NCBI GenBank assembly: GCA_017534025.1
Contig: JAFWDF010000006.1
Coordinates: 1-17,241, forward strand
Length of the DNA stretch: 17,241 nt
Reading direction: 5' to 3'
Source of the DNA: Bacillota bacterium
GTDB lineage: Bacteria > Bacillota > Clostridia > Peptostreptococcales > Anaerovoracaceae
Within the stretch, counting starts at the first letter, position 1. Every line of letters begins with the position of its first letter. Below the pieces are notes generated by a model, which had not been told where the DNA came from, ran no database searches, and worked only from the letters and a program-made list of their open reading frames with translations. A program made the translations under genes and the position numbers. Below are positions 6,943 through 14,797 of the stretch, piece after piece.

Positions 6943-8121
6943 TCACTGGAGAATCTCGCCGGTATCACTGTCTATGAGCAGATCGTCCAGGCCGTCCGGA
7001 ATATCCCCGTCATCCATGCGATCCGATGCGTCCGGCCGCTGGAATCCGTTCCGCCTGGCTGCCTGCCGTTCCCGTTCGGCTGCCGCCGCAGCCTCCCGCT
7101 CCTCGCGGATCCGGTCCATAACAAGCGCTTCCACCTTCTCCAGTACCATCGGATTCTGTTCCAGATACGTTTTCACGTTTTCCCGGCCCTGGCCGATTCT
7201 CTGGCCTTCGAAGCTGTACCATGCGCCGGCCTTGTCCACGATACCGTACTGTACCGCAATGTCCAGGGAATCGCCGGTGCGGGAGATGCCCCGTCCGTAC
7301 ATGATATCAAACTCTGCCGTCTTGAAAGGAGGCGCAACCTTATTCTTGACAATCTTCACGCGGACACGGTTGCCGATGAACTTATCCCCCTGTTTGATGG
7401 TTTCGATCTTCCGAACGTCCAGACGCATGGAAGCATAGAACTTCAGGGCACGGCCGCCGGTGGTCACTTCCGGATTGCCGAACATGACGCCCACCTTTTC
7501 ACGCAGCTGGTTGATGAAGATCGCGCAGGTGTTGGATTTATTCACAACGCCGGCCAGCTTACGGAGCGCCTGTGACATCAGCCGGGCGTGAAGACCGACA
7601 TGGGAATCTCCCATCTCGCCCTGAATCTCTGCTTTCGGCACCAGGGCCGCTACCGAATCCACAACGACAATGTCGATACCGCCGCTGCGAACCAGCATCT
7701 CGCAGATTTCCAGAGCCTGTTCCCCGGTATCCGGCTGCGAAACATACAATTCATTAATATCTACGCCGAGAGCCGCCGCATATTCCGGATCCAGCGCATG
7801 CTCCGCGTCGATAAAGGCCGCTCTGCCGCCCATCTTCTGCGCTTCTGCCAGGATATGGAGCGCCAGCGTGGTCTTACCGGATGATTCCGGTCCGAAGATC
7901 TCCGCAATCCTGCCCCGCGGAATCCCGCCGATGCCGGTGGCGATATCCAGACTCAGCGCGCCGGTCGGAATGGCTTCTATATTCAGCCCGGTGTTATCTC
8001 CCAGCTTCATAATGGAACCCTTGTCGAACTGTTTTTCTATCTGTCGGATGGCATCTTCCAGTGCCTGTTCTCTTCCGGATAATGCCTTTGCTTTTTCTTT
8101 ATCGCTATTCTTTGCTGCCAT
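6943..8121 (-). CDS. recA: recombinase RecA
   Basis: This 392-residue protein catalyses strand exchange in homologous recombination and, as an ssDNA filament, triggers LexA self-cleavage. Walker A is GPESSGKT at 77-84. Walker B lies in IDIVVVDSVAALVP, the DNA-binding loop L2 region reads GNPEVTTGGRALKFYAS, and the C-terminal domain ends in an acidic tail (DDGDIPDGLDDLLIDSD). Before the tail is a charged, alanine-rich helix (REEREAAAAAERERQAARR), so the protein is slightly longer than the roughly 350-residue family average. The ATG at 8119-8121 has a modest AAAGGGA upstream. It follows cinA by 101 bases but has its own SOS-type promoter. Neither recX nor rny, common downstream neighbours in Firmicutes, follows; rplU does. 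Confidence 0.98.
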   Translation of the reverse strand: MAAKNSDKEKAKALSGREQALEDAIRQIEKQFDKGSIMKLGDNTGLNIEAIPTGALSLDIATGIGGIPRGRIAEIFGPESSGKTTLALHILAEAQKMGGRAAFIDAEHALDPEYAAALGVDINELYVSQPDTGEQALEICEMLVRSGGIDIVVVDSVAALVPKAEIQGEMGDSHVGLHARLMSQALRKLAGVVNKSNTCAIFINQLREKVGVMFGNPEVTTGGRALKFYASMRLDVRKIETIKQGDKFIGNRVRVKIVKNKVAPPFKTAEFDIMYGRGISRTGDSLDIAVQYGIVDKAGAWYSFEGQRIGQGRENVKTYLEQNPMVLEKVEALVMDRIREEREAAAAAERERQAARRNGFQRPDASDRMDDGDIPDGLDDLLIDSDTGEILQ

Positions 8122-8143
8122 TTAAATTCCCTTTCTGTTTTCA

Positions 8144-8157
8144 CGAACATCCGTTCC
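8144..8157 (-). promoter_or_regulatory. second LexA-like box in the recA leader
   Basis: The 14-base site reads GGAACGGATGTTCG on the minus strand, matching 11 of 14 positions of the Firmicutes SOS-box consensus CGAACATATGTTCG, with both half-sites GAAC and GTTC intact. It lies just downstream of the -10 element, where bound LexA would block early transcription. It is seven bases from the -10 and separate from the box in the spacer. Confidence 0.6.
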
Positions 8158-8163
8158 ATATTC

Positions 8164-8192
8164 ATAATACACCCGAACAAATATTCGGTCAA
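8164..8192 (-). promoter_or_regulatory. recA promoter
   Basis: On the minus strand TTGACC (8187-8192) and TATTAT (8164-8169) are separated by exactly 17 bases, a strong housekeeping-sigma promoter. The spacer is almost filled by a LexA-like box, and a second box lies downstream, so the promoter should be derepressed by DNA damage. Confidence 0.8.
8174..8187 (-). promoter_or_regulatory. LexA (SOS) box in the recA promoter spacer
   Basis: CGAATATTTGTTCG on the minus strand matches 12 of 14 positions of the Gram-positive SOS box CGAACATATGTTCG. It sits between the -35 and -10 elements, touching the -35, the classic place for a LexA operator at recA. Confidence 0.82.
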
Positions 8193-8222
8193 CCCTGATA
8201 TTTCATTCTGTCAGCAATTTTC

Positions 8223-9476
8223 TCAGGAAAGAACAGACAATTCTCTACCATCAATAATATGATCGATCATATCCAGCATGGACATGGCCATAAACTCGCG
8301 GTTCAGCCTTCTAGTCCAGGCAAAATGATAGATTTCCTTCGTCGTCATTACCCCGTCAAACAGAACACTGAGAAAATACGTACCCGGAGGAATATCCCCA
8401 TAGCCCTCCGGTCCTGCCAGTCCGGCGATCGCCGCACAGAGCCGGCTCCCGGTCTTCTCATATACGCCCCGGGCCATCGCTTCACAGACTTCCCGGCTGT
8501 AAGGCGAATGTTTTTCAACAAGGTCCGGATCCACATTCAACTCCTCGCAGATCGATTCCTCGCTATATAAAACATAACAGCGGTCAAATATTTCGGAAAT
8601 ACCCGGATGATCCACCAGGGAAGCGGCAAACAGACCTGCCGTAGGCGATTCCGCACAGGAAACCGTGATCCCCCGTTCCAGCAGTTTGTTCCCCACAACA
8701 TCCTGCAGCAGTTCCGCCCCGGTACTGAACACATTGGAACCGACTCTTTCCAGAACCGCCTTTTCCATATCTTTCACCGCCGCCGCGGCTTCCTCCTCCG
8801 ACGTACGCTTGGAAGTAACGCGCACTTCTACAACGCCCTCCTTCGCGTACGTGGCAATCGTCGGGTCGGTCTGTCCTTCAATGAGATCAAGGAGCTTCGT
8901 TTCCACCAGGGATTCTCCCATACCAAACAGCTGAATCCGGGAAGAAACGATAAAGGCGTTCATATATTTCAGAAGATACGGCCGCACCGATTCGGAAAAC
9001 ATTACCTTCATCTCCCGCGGCACGCCCGGCAGGCAGATGACGGTCAATCCGTTTTTCTCGATGGCAAAGCCCGGCGCAGTCCCCTGGGAATTCTGAAAGA
9101 TTTCGGCCCCTTCCGGTACAAAGGTCTGCTTCTCATTATTTTTTGAATACTCCAGGCTGAGCCTTTTGAAATGCCGGTGAATTCCGGCTTCCGCCTCTGC
9201 ATTGTAGACAAGCGGCACATCGAGGCATTCACATACGGTTTCCCTCGTGAGGTCATCCTCCGTCGGGCCGAGGCCGCCGGTGCAGATCAGCAGATCACAG
9301 TCCTCAGCAGCAAACTGCAGCGTCCTTTTCAGCCGTCCCGGATTGTCCCCCATTGTATAATGGTACAGAACATCTATCCCCAGCTCGTTCAGTTCCTGTG
9401 AAATAAACGCGGCGTTCGTATTGACTACATTTCCGAACAGCAGCTCGGTTCCCACCGCGATAATTGCGCATTTCAT
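8223..9476 (-). CDS. cinA: CinA family protein with an altered C-terminal deamidase-type domain
   Basis: This 417-residue protein has the normal two-domain CinA length. The N-terminal MoaB/MoCF-like domain (about 1-170) is well conserved: VGTELLFG (8-15), NTNA (19-22), TGGLGPTEDDLT (66-77) and LPGVPREM (149-156). The C-terminal domain (about 255-417) belongs to the PncC-like NMN deamidase family but departs from its core motifs. The usual AESCTGG is AESPTAG (275-281). The segment usually ending YSNEAK reads YSEESI (304-309), so the usual lysine is Ile309. The usual HGAVS is HSPYS (323-327). Ser277 and Tyr304 remain. The protein may have lost deamidase activity while keeping the N-terminal function. 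The start is ATG at 9474-9476 with GAGGAG eight bases upstream. It lies upstream of recA, a conserved neighbour in Firmicutes. Confidence 0.93.
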   Translation of the reverse strand: MKCAIIAVGTELLFGNVVNTNAAFISQELNELGIDVLYHYTMGDNPGRLKRTLQFAAEDCDLLICTGGLGPTEDDLTRETVCECLDVPLVYNAEAEAGIHRHFKRLSLEYSKNNEKQTFVPEGAEIFQNSQGTAPGFAIEKNGLTVICLPGVPREMKVMFSESVRPYLLKYMNAFIVSSRIQLFGMGESLVETKLLDLIEGQTDPTIATYAKEGVVEVRVTSKRTSEEEAAAAVKDMEKAVLERVGSNVFSTGAELLQDVVGNKLLERGITVSCAESPTAGLFAASLVDHPGISEIFDRCYVLYSEESICEELNVDPDLVEKHSPYSREVCEAMARGVYEKTGSRLCAAIAGLAGPEGYGDIPPGTYFLSVLFDGVMTTKEIYHFAWTRRLNREFMAMSMLDMIDHIIDGRELSVLS

Positions 9477-9490
9477 AATGATTTCTCCTC

Positions 9491-9513
9491 AAAAAAACGG
9501 CAGGCCCCTGCCG
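9491..9513 (-). terminator. intrinsic terminator between pgsA and cinA
   Basis: On the minus strand CGGCAGG (9507-9513) pairs perfectly with CCTGCCG (9498-9504), the pairs next to the loop probably staying open to give a four-base loop, followed by seven T (9491-9497). It closes the ftsK-rimO-pgsA transcript. Unusually, the GAGGAG of cinA (9485-9490) begins right after the T run, so cinA can be read only by RNA polymerase that passes this hairpin, unless a start site lies inside the hairpin itself. Confidence 0.85.
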
Positions 9514-9569
9514 GAACATTCCTCTGATGCGGATTTTGCTTCCGGAAAGGACCTGCAGGCTCGAACATT

Positions 9570-10100
9570 CTACATATCTTTAAAAAGATCTCTGCTCTTG
9601 TAAATGTATTCGACGCCGGAATACACCGTCATCAGCAGCGCCACCCACAGCATAATTCTCGCAAACGGGAAATTAATAAGGCTGAACGGCCAGTTATTAA
9701 TGATCAGGAAAATAATTGCGATCATCTGGGTCACGGTTTTAATTTTGCCGGACCAGGCCGCCGCGATTACAATGCCCTTGCCGGCGGCTACCGCCCGCAG
9801 CCCTGTAATCAGGAATTCCCTGGCAAGAATAATGATCACCATCCATGCCGGAACGACCCAGGTCTGCACCATGCACACCAGTGCGGAAGTAACCAGCAGT
9901 TTGTCGGCGAGCGGGTCCATGATTTTCCCGTAATCGGTCACCATATCATTCTTTCTGGCCAGGTAACCGTCCAGATAATCCGTCATGGAAGCCGCGATAA
10001 ATACGATCACGGCCGCGATATTGAGCCCCATCAGATAGAAAACAATGAACACCGGCACGAGAATGATGCGCAGCGTTGTCAGTTTATTTGGCAGATTCAT
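9570..10100 (-). CDS. pgsA: CDP-diacylglycerol--glycerol-3-phosphate 3-phosphatidyltransferase
   Basis: This 176-residue membrane protein makes phosphatidylglycerol phosphate, the committed step to phosphatidylglycerol and cardiolipin. The CDP-alcohol phosphotransferase signature is complete: Asp44-Gly45, Ala48-Arg49, Gly58, Asp62 and Asp66 (DGYLAR, eight residues, then GKIMDPLAD). The N-terminus MNLPNKLTTLRIILVPVFIV is typical of PgsA, and further hydrophobic segments follow. The start is ATG at 10098-10100 with GAGGTG overlapping the rimO stop. The gap to rimO is 11 bases, so the two are co-transcribed. A terminator follows. Confidence 0.96.
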   Translation of the reverse strand: MNLPNKLTTLRIILVPVFIVFYLMGLNIAAVIVFIAASMTDYLDGYLARKNDMVTDYGKIMDPLADKLLVTSALVCMVQTWVVPAWMVIIILAREFLITGLRAVAAGKGIVIAAAWSGKIKTVTQMIAIIFLIINNWPFSLINFPFARIMLWVALLMTVYSGVEYIYKSRDLFKDM

Positions 10101-10111
10101 TATCTTTCACC

Positions 10112-11443
10112 TCATTTCACAGCTTCTCCCACCAGATCATAATCAAATGCATCTGTGATTTTCACCTGGATGAATTCACCTGCAGCCGGCTCTTCCTCAC
10201 CGGCCGTAAATATTACGCCGTCGTCAATTTCCGGCGCATCAAAACGGGTCCGTCCGCTGAATGTTCCGTCTTCGTTGTTTTCTTCAACAAGAACTTCCAG
10301 CGTCTGCCCGATTTTAGACTGATTGCATTCCAGTGAAATCTGCCGCTGCAGTTCCATCAGGATATCTTTGCGGCGATCCTTGATTTCATCCTCCAGCTGA
10401 CCTTCCATTTCTGCCGCCGGCGTGCCTTCCTCCGGCGAAAAGGAGAATACCCCCATGCGCTCAAAACGCATCTCCTCCACAAAGTCCGCCAGTTCATCAA
10501 AGCAGTCTTCGGTTTCTCCCGGAAAACCGGTAATAAAGGTAGTCCGGATGTGGATATCCGGCATCGCCTCCCGCAGGCGGCGGATGGTATCCCGGATCGA
10601 GGCCGCGGTGGAATTCCGGTTCATATTGTCGAGAATCCCGTCATTAACATGCTGAAGAGGAATATCTATATATTTGCAGATCTTTTCCTCGCTTTTCATT
10701 ACCTCGATCAGTTCATCCGTAATGGAATCTTCATAACAGTACAGCAGCCGGATCCAGTGGATGCCGTCAATGCGGCAGAGTTTCGGAAGCAGTTCATGCA
10801 GTGCATAGCGGCCGTACAGATCCTTTCCGTAGGCGGTCACGTCCTGCGCTATCAGAATCAGCTCCTTTGTGCCTCTTTCCGCCAGCATTGCCGCCTCTTC
10901 CAGGATTTCCTCCATGCGGCGGCTCCGGTACCCTCCCCGGATATAAGGGATAATGCAGTACGAGCATACATTGTCGCAGCCTTCCGCAATCCGCAGATAG
11001 GAACTGACCGCTCCCGGATCCGTAATCCGGTCCGGAATTTCAAAATACACATCCGGTGCCTGGCCGGCGGCGATCACCCGTTCCTCCATATCCCCGCAGA
11101 TGCTTTCCACAACACGGTTGATACTGCCGTAATCATTCACACCCATAAAGGCGTCAACCTCCGGCATTTCTTCAAACAGATCCTCCGCGTAGCGCTGGGC
11201 AAGGCAACCGGTCACAATGATGCGCTTGCTGCTGTCCGCTTCTTTTTCCCGGATCATATCGAAGATCGAGGAAATGGACTCTTCCTTGGCATCCCGGATA
11301 AACCCGCAGGTGTTAACCACCAGCACATCCGCTTCCTCCGGGCTGCTGACCATCGTATGTCCTTCTCCGGCCAGAACAGCAGCCATGGATTCCGAATCCA
11401 CGCTGTTTTTCGGACAGCCTAATGTCTCGATAAATACTTTCAA
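10112..11443 (-). CDS. rimO: ribosomal protein S12 methylthiotransferase RimO
   Basis: This 443-residue radical SAM enzyme adds a methylthio group to an aspartate of ribosomal protein S12. The N-terminal methylthiotransferase domain has Cys10 (ETLGCPKNSVDSE), Cys46 (NTCGF) and Cys80 (VTGC) for the auxiliary iron-sulfur cluster. The radical SAM cluster is Cys156, Cys160 and Cys163 (GCDNVCSYC). A C-terminal TRAM domain spans about 375-443. The GCPKNSVDSE signature separates RimO from the tRNA enzyme MiaB. Translation starts at TTG (11441-11443), with GGAG ten bases upstream inside the end of ftsK; no in-frame ATG fits the conserved N-terminus. The gap to ftsK is five bases. Confidence 0.96.
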   Translation of the reverse strand: MKVFIETLGCPKNSVDSESMAAVLAGEGHTMVSSPEEADVLVVNTCGFIRDAKEESISSIFDMIREKEADSSKRIIVTGCLAQRYAEDLFEEMPEVDAFMGVNDYGSINRVVESICGDMEERVIAAGQAPDVYFEIPDRITDPGAVSSYLRIAEGCDNVCSYCIIPYIRGGYRSRRMEEILEEAAMLAERGTKELILIAQDVTAYGKDLYGRYALHELLPKLCRIDGIHWIRLLYCYEDSITDELIEVMKSEEKICKYIDIPLQHVNDGILDNMNRNSTAASIRDTIRRLREAMPDIHIRTTFITGFPGETEDCFDELADFVEEMRFERMGVFSFSPEEGTPAAEMEGQLEDEIKDRRKDILMELQRQISLECNQSKIGQTLEVLVEENNEDGTFSGRTRFDAPEIDDGVIFTAGEEEPAAGEFIQVKITDAFDYDLVGEAVK

Positions 11444-11448
11444 TGTTT

Positions 11449-14400
11449 CTATTCTCCATGTTCCGGCAGATCAAAATCCGCATCCGGGATGGCAATCGTT
11501 TCGTCCGCCTTCCCGGCAGCAGCTTCGGGACCGGAGGTATCCTCCGTGTAAAGTCCGAAACTGTCCGCTCCCCGGTATTCTTCCATACCGGATAATTCGG
11601 TTTGCTCCACCGCTCCGGCTGCATAGTATTCTTCTTTTGTAATGAGAACCTTGCGTGGCTTACTTCCTTCGCTCGGGCCGATAATGCCTCTGGCCTCCAG
11701 TGTATCGATCAGTCTGCCCGCACGGTTGTACCCGATGCGGAACCGCCTCTGCAGCATGGAGGCAGACGCCTGCCCGCTGTCCAGAATCAGCGCAATGGCT
11801 TCTTCCATAAGCGGATCATCTTCTTCCTCTTCGGTGCCGTAGCTGTTAAACACACTGTCCATCTGTGCCAGAATACGCTGCTGTTCCTCCAGCCTGCTGG
11901 AAGAAGAATGCACGATTTTCGTTTCGGTCATGTCTCTGGCAGCCTGTGCTTTGCGTTCCGTATCCTTCAAAACATCCGGATCCGGAAGATCTGCCTGTGC
12001 TTTCCAGAAATCCAGCACGGCTTCGATCTCTTTATCGGAAACAAACGGACCCTGCAGACGCTGCGGCTGTGAAATGCCCAGCGGATTGAACAGCATATCG
12101 CCGTTGCCGATCAGTTTTTCGGCACCCGCCCGGTCAATGATGGTTCTGGAATCCACCTGCGAGGATACCGCGAACGCGATCCGGGAAGGAATATTGGATT
12201 TGATCAGGCCGGTTACGACGTCCACGGACGGCCGCTGGGTCGCTATGATCATGTGCATGCCCGCGGCTCTGGCCAGCTGCGCCAGGCGGCAGATGGACTC
12301 TTCCACCTGTTTGCCCGCCGCCATCATCAGGTCCGCCAGCTCATCAATGATAATGACGATCTGCGGGAGCACTTCGCTGTCCCGGCCTTCCGCCTTCATC
12401 TTCTTGTTGAAGGCCGTCATTTCACGGGTATGTTCTTTAGCGAATTTCTGGTACCGGTCTTCCATTTCCTTAACCGCCCAGGCCAGTGCGGCAGCCGCCT
12501 TGGCCGGATTGTTCACCACCGGTATGAGCATATGCGGAATCCCGTTGTAATTGCTGAGTTCCACCACTTTCGGGTCAATGAGAATCAGGCGGACCTCATC
12601 CGGTGTGGAACGATAGAGGATGCTCAGCAGTATGGAGTTGATGCATACACTCTTTCCGGATCCCGTGGAACCGGCAATGAGCAGATGCGGCATCTTCTTG
12701 AGATTCGCAATGACCGGGTTGCCGGCGATATCTTCGCCCACTGCAAACGCAATTTTGGAGGTTTCCTTCCGGAAAGCGTCCGAATCGATCATATCCCGCA
12801 GGCTGACCATATCCCGGTTATCATTTTCAATTTCTATGCCGACCGCGGCCTTGCCCGGGATCGGCGCTTCGATCCGCAGACTCTTCGCCCGCAGATTCAG
12901 CGCGATATCATCGGCCAGATTGACAATCTTGCTGACTTTCACACCAGTGGCCGGCTGCACTTCGTAACGGGTGACGGACGGTCCGCGGCTGACATTGACA
13001 ACCGCTGCCTCCACGCCGAAATCCTGCAGTACACTCTCGAGCAGTTCGGCGCTCTTCTGCAGCTCTTTCCTGTTTTCCCGGCTGCGTTTCCCCGCTTCAA
13101 GAAGCTTCAGCGGCGGCATCTCATACTTTTTCTCCGGCTGTTTTTCCTGCTGGATTCCCTGCGCGATCACAGCCGCCCCGGCTGCTGCCGCCGCCGCATC
13201 CGCCGCTTTGTTTCTTCTGGCGGCCGAGCGCTGTGCAGCTTCTTCCATGGCGGAAAGCACTTCGTCTTCTTCCGCCGGAACTTCCGGACCGGATTCGGCA
13301 GCGGTCTGTTGTGCCGCCGGTACATCCGCTTTTTTCTTTTCCAGACGCCGGATTTTGCTGCCGGCTATGGACGATTCGCCTGCCGGAGTGTTTCCTGCCG
13401 GTTGCTTATTCTTTTTCTCAATCGAAAGATCTTCCCCTTCGAATTCCGGCGAGAATTCCCGAATCAGATCATCGACATTGCGGCCCTCTTCCAGAGGACG
13501 CAGATCGGTGCTGCGGGTCTTCTTCCGGCGGGCAGGCTTTTCTGCCGGTTCCGCCGCCGGTTCCTCTGCCTGCGGATTGTCGCCGGCAAACAGATCATTA
13601 TCACTTACATAGGTCAGAATTTTACGCCGGTTGTCCCCCATCGGCGCACTGGCCGTACTGGTCACCTGCTGCCGTGTTCTTCCCATCTGCGAGACTGCCC
13701 GGGAACTTCTGCCCAGAAGGCCGGCCGCCTCTTCCAGCGTGCGGTCTTCTTTCAGATCCGTCAGCAATCCGGGATCATCATAGTAATAGGTATACGAATC
13801 CACAGGCGGTTCCGGAATAAATGCCGGTTCCGGAGAAAATGCCGGTTCCTCACGGTATACGGATGCCCCGGCAGTAAGCGGTTTCGGCTTGTTTTTCTTT
13901 TTCCTGGAAGGAGCCGGGCTGTCTGCAATGGCAATTTCTCTCTGAATCGCCGCCGTATCCAGTTCCAGAGTATCTTTTTTGTGATCTGCAAAACCCGATT
14001 CCGTTTTTTCGGACAGTGCATTGATTTTTTTCTGATTCTTTTTAATGCGCCTGTTGTCAAAAAACAGGGAGATCGGCGTATTCACGATCAACATGACGCA
14101 GATGACCAGAATCATGGCCCCGATCAGAAGCATCCCGACGATGTCCACGGCACGGACCAGCATCCAGCCCAGCGTCATCCCCACGGCGCCGGCGCTGTCA
14201 AACTGCACCCCGAAGCTGAACATTCTTTTGACGTATTCCCAGTCGAAAACGGCACTTTTCACCTCGGAAAAACGCGCCGAATTGATCATGGTCATATCGA
14301 TGAACATCAGTAGTGCAAAGAATACCGAGCGGGAATTGACGTGAGCCATTTTCCCCATCAGCACCAGCAGGGCATAAATGATGATATAAAACGGCAGAGC

Positions 14401-14727
14401 CACCGCCATGATCCCCAGGCTGCCTTTCAGCGCCGTGGAAAGGGCGGCGCCCACTTCCCCTACGGAATCCGTCAGCACGGCAATGATCAGGAAAATACCC
14501 AGCGCCACCAGCAGCACCGCGACAATATTGTCCCGCATCCTGCTGCCTGCCGGATTATTTTTAATCTTCGCCTTTTTTTCCTCCGGGATTTCCGCTTTCA
14601 CGTTTTTCTTGGATCCGCTGCTTTTGGCAGTCGATTTTTTACCGTTGGAAGAACTCTTTCCGGAAGATTTATTATTTGACGATTTTTTCGTTGAATTTTT
14701 TTTGCTGGTTGAGGTTTTTGCTGCCAT
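11449..14727 (-). CDS. ftsK: FtsK/SpoIIIE family DNA translocase
   Basis: This 1092-residue septal DNA pump is longer than typical SpoIIIE (about 790). Residues 1-60 are an unusual Lys/Ser/Asn-rich tail. Four membrane segments lie between about 66 and 216. A low-complexity linker (about 225-530) contains Pro/Glu repeats near 295-308 and an alanine run at 508-519. The motor follows: alpha domain, then beta domain with Walker A GSTGSGKS (686-693) and Walker B VIIIDELADLMM (791-802). The gamma winged-helix domain that reads orienting DNA motifs is at about 970-1030 (SMLQRRFRIGYNRAGRLID). A further 60-residue acidic C-terminal extension is present. The start is ATG at 14725-14727 with AGGAGG upstream. 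It lies 70 bases after uppP and just before rimO and pgsA, a conserved Clostridia order. Whether it acts in division, sporulation or both cannot be told here. Confidence 0.97.
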   Translation of the reverse strand: MAAKTSTSKKNSTKKSSNNKSSGKSSSNGKKSTAKSSGSKKNVKAEIPEEKKAKIKNNPAGSRMRDNIVAVLLVALGIFLIIAVLTDSVGEVGAALSTALKGSLGIMAVALPFYIIIYALLVLMGKMAHVNSRSVFFALLMFIDMTMINSARFSEVKSAVFDWEYVKRMFSFGVQFDSAGAVGMTLGWMLVRAVDIVGMLLIGAMILVICVMLIVNTPISLFFDNRRIKKNQKKINALSEKTESGFADHKKDTLELDTAAIQREIAIADSPAPSRKKKNKPKPLTAGASVYREEPAFSPEPAFIPEPPVDSYTYYYDDPGLLTDLKEDRTLEEAAGLLGRSSRAVSQMGRTRQQVTSTASAPMGDNRRKILTYVSDNDLFAGDNPQAEEPAAEPAEKPARRKKTRSTDLRPLEEGRNVDDLIREFSPEFEGEDLSIEKKNKQPAGNTPAGESSIAGSKIRRLEKKKADVPAAQQTAAESGPEVPAEEDEVLSAMEEAAQRSAARRNKAADAAAAAAGAAVIAQGIQQEKQPEKKYEMPPLKLLEAGKRSRENRKELQKSAELLESVLQDFGVEAAVVNVSRGPSVTRYEVQPATGVKVSKIVNLADDIALNLRAKSLRIEAPIPGKAAVGIEIENDNRDMVSLRDMIDSDAFRKETSKIAFAVGEDIAGNPVIANLKKMPHLLIAGSTGSGKSVCINSILLSILYRSTPDEVRLILIDPKVVELSNYNGIPHMLIPVVNNPAKAAAALAWAVKEMEDRYQKFAKEHTREMTAFNKKMKAEGRDSEVLPQIVIIIDELADLMMAAGKQVEESICRLAQLARAAGMHMIIATQRPSVDVVTGLIKSNIPSRIAFAVSSQVDSRTIIDRAGAEKLIGNGDMLFNPLGISQPQRLQGPFVSDKEIEAVLDFWKAQADLPDPDVLKDTERKAQAARDMTETKIVHSSSSRLEEQQRILAQMDSVFNSYGTEEEEDDPLMEEAIALILDSGQASASMLQRRFRIGYNRAGRLIDTLEARGIIGPSEGSKPRKVLITKEEYYAAGAVEQTELSGMEEYRGADSFGLYTEDTSGPEAAAGKADETIAIPDADFDLPEHGE

Positions 14728-14797
14728 ACACCCCTCCTGTTATGGATTATCCGGCGGAAAAGTCCTGAAGCACCTGTCGGCAAAGCAGCCGGGCCGC

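Noticed and set aside
12253..14313. A 686-codon open frame on the plus strand opposite ftsK
   Set aside because: It lies wholly antisense to a well-supported gene, has no ribosome binding site at its start, and encodes an Arg/His/Phe-rich product with no recognisable domain. It reflects codon bias in ftsK.
14728..14797. Possible terminator between uppP and ftsK (CGGC-TGCTTT-GCCG)
   Set aside because: The stem is only four base pairs and no T run follows.
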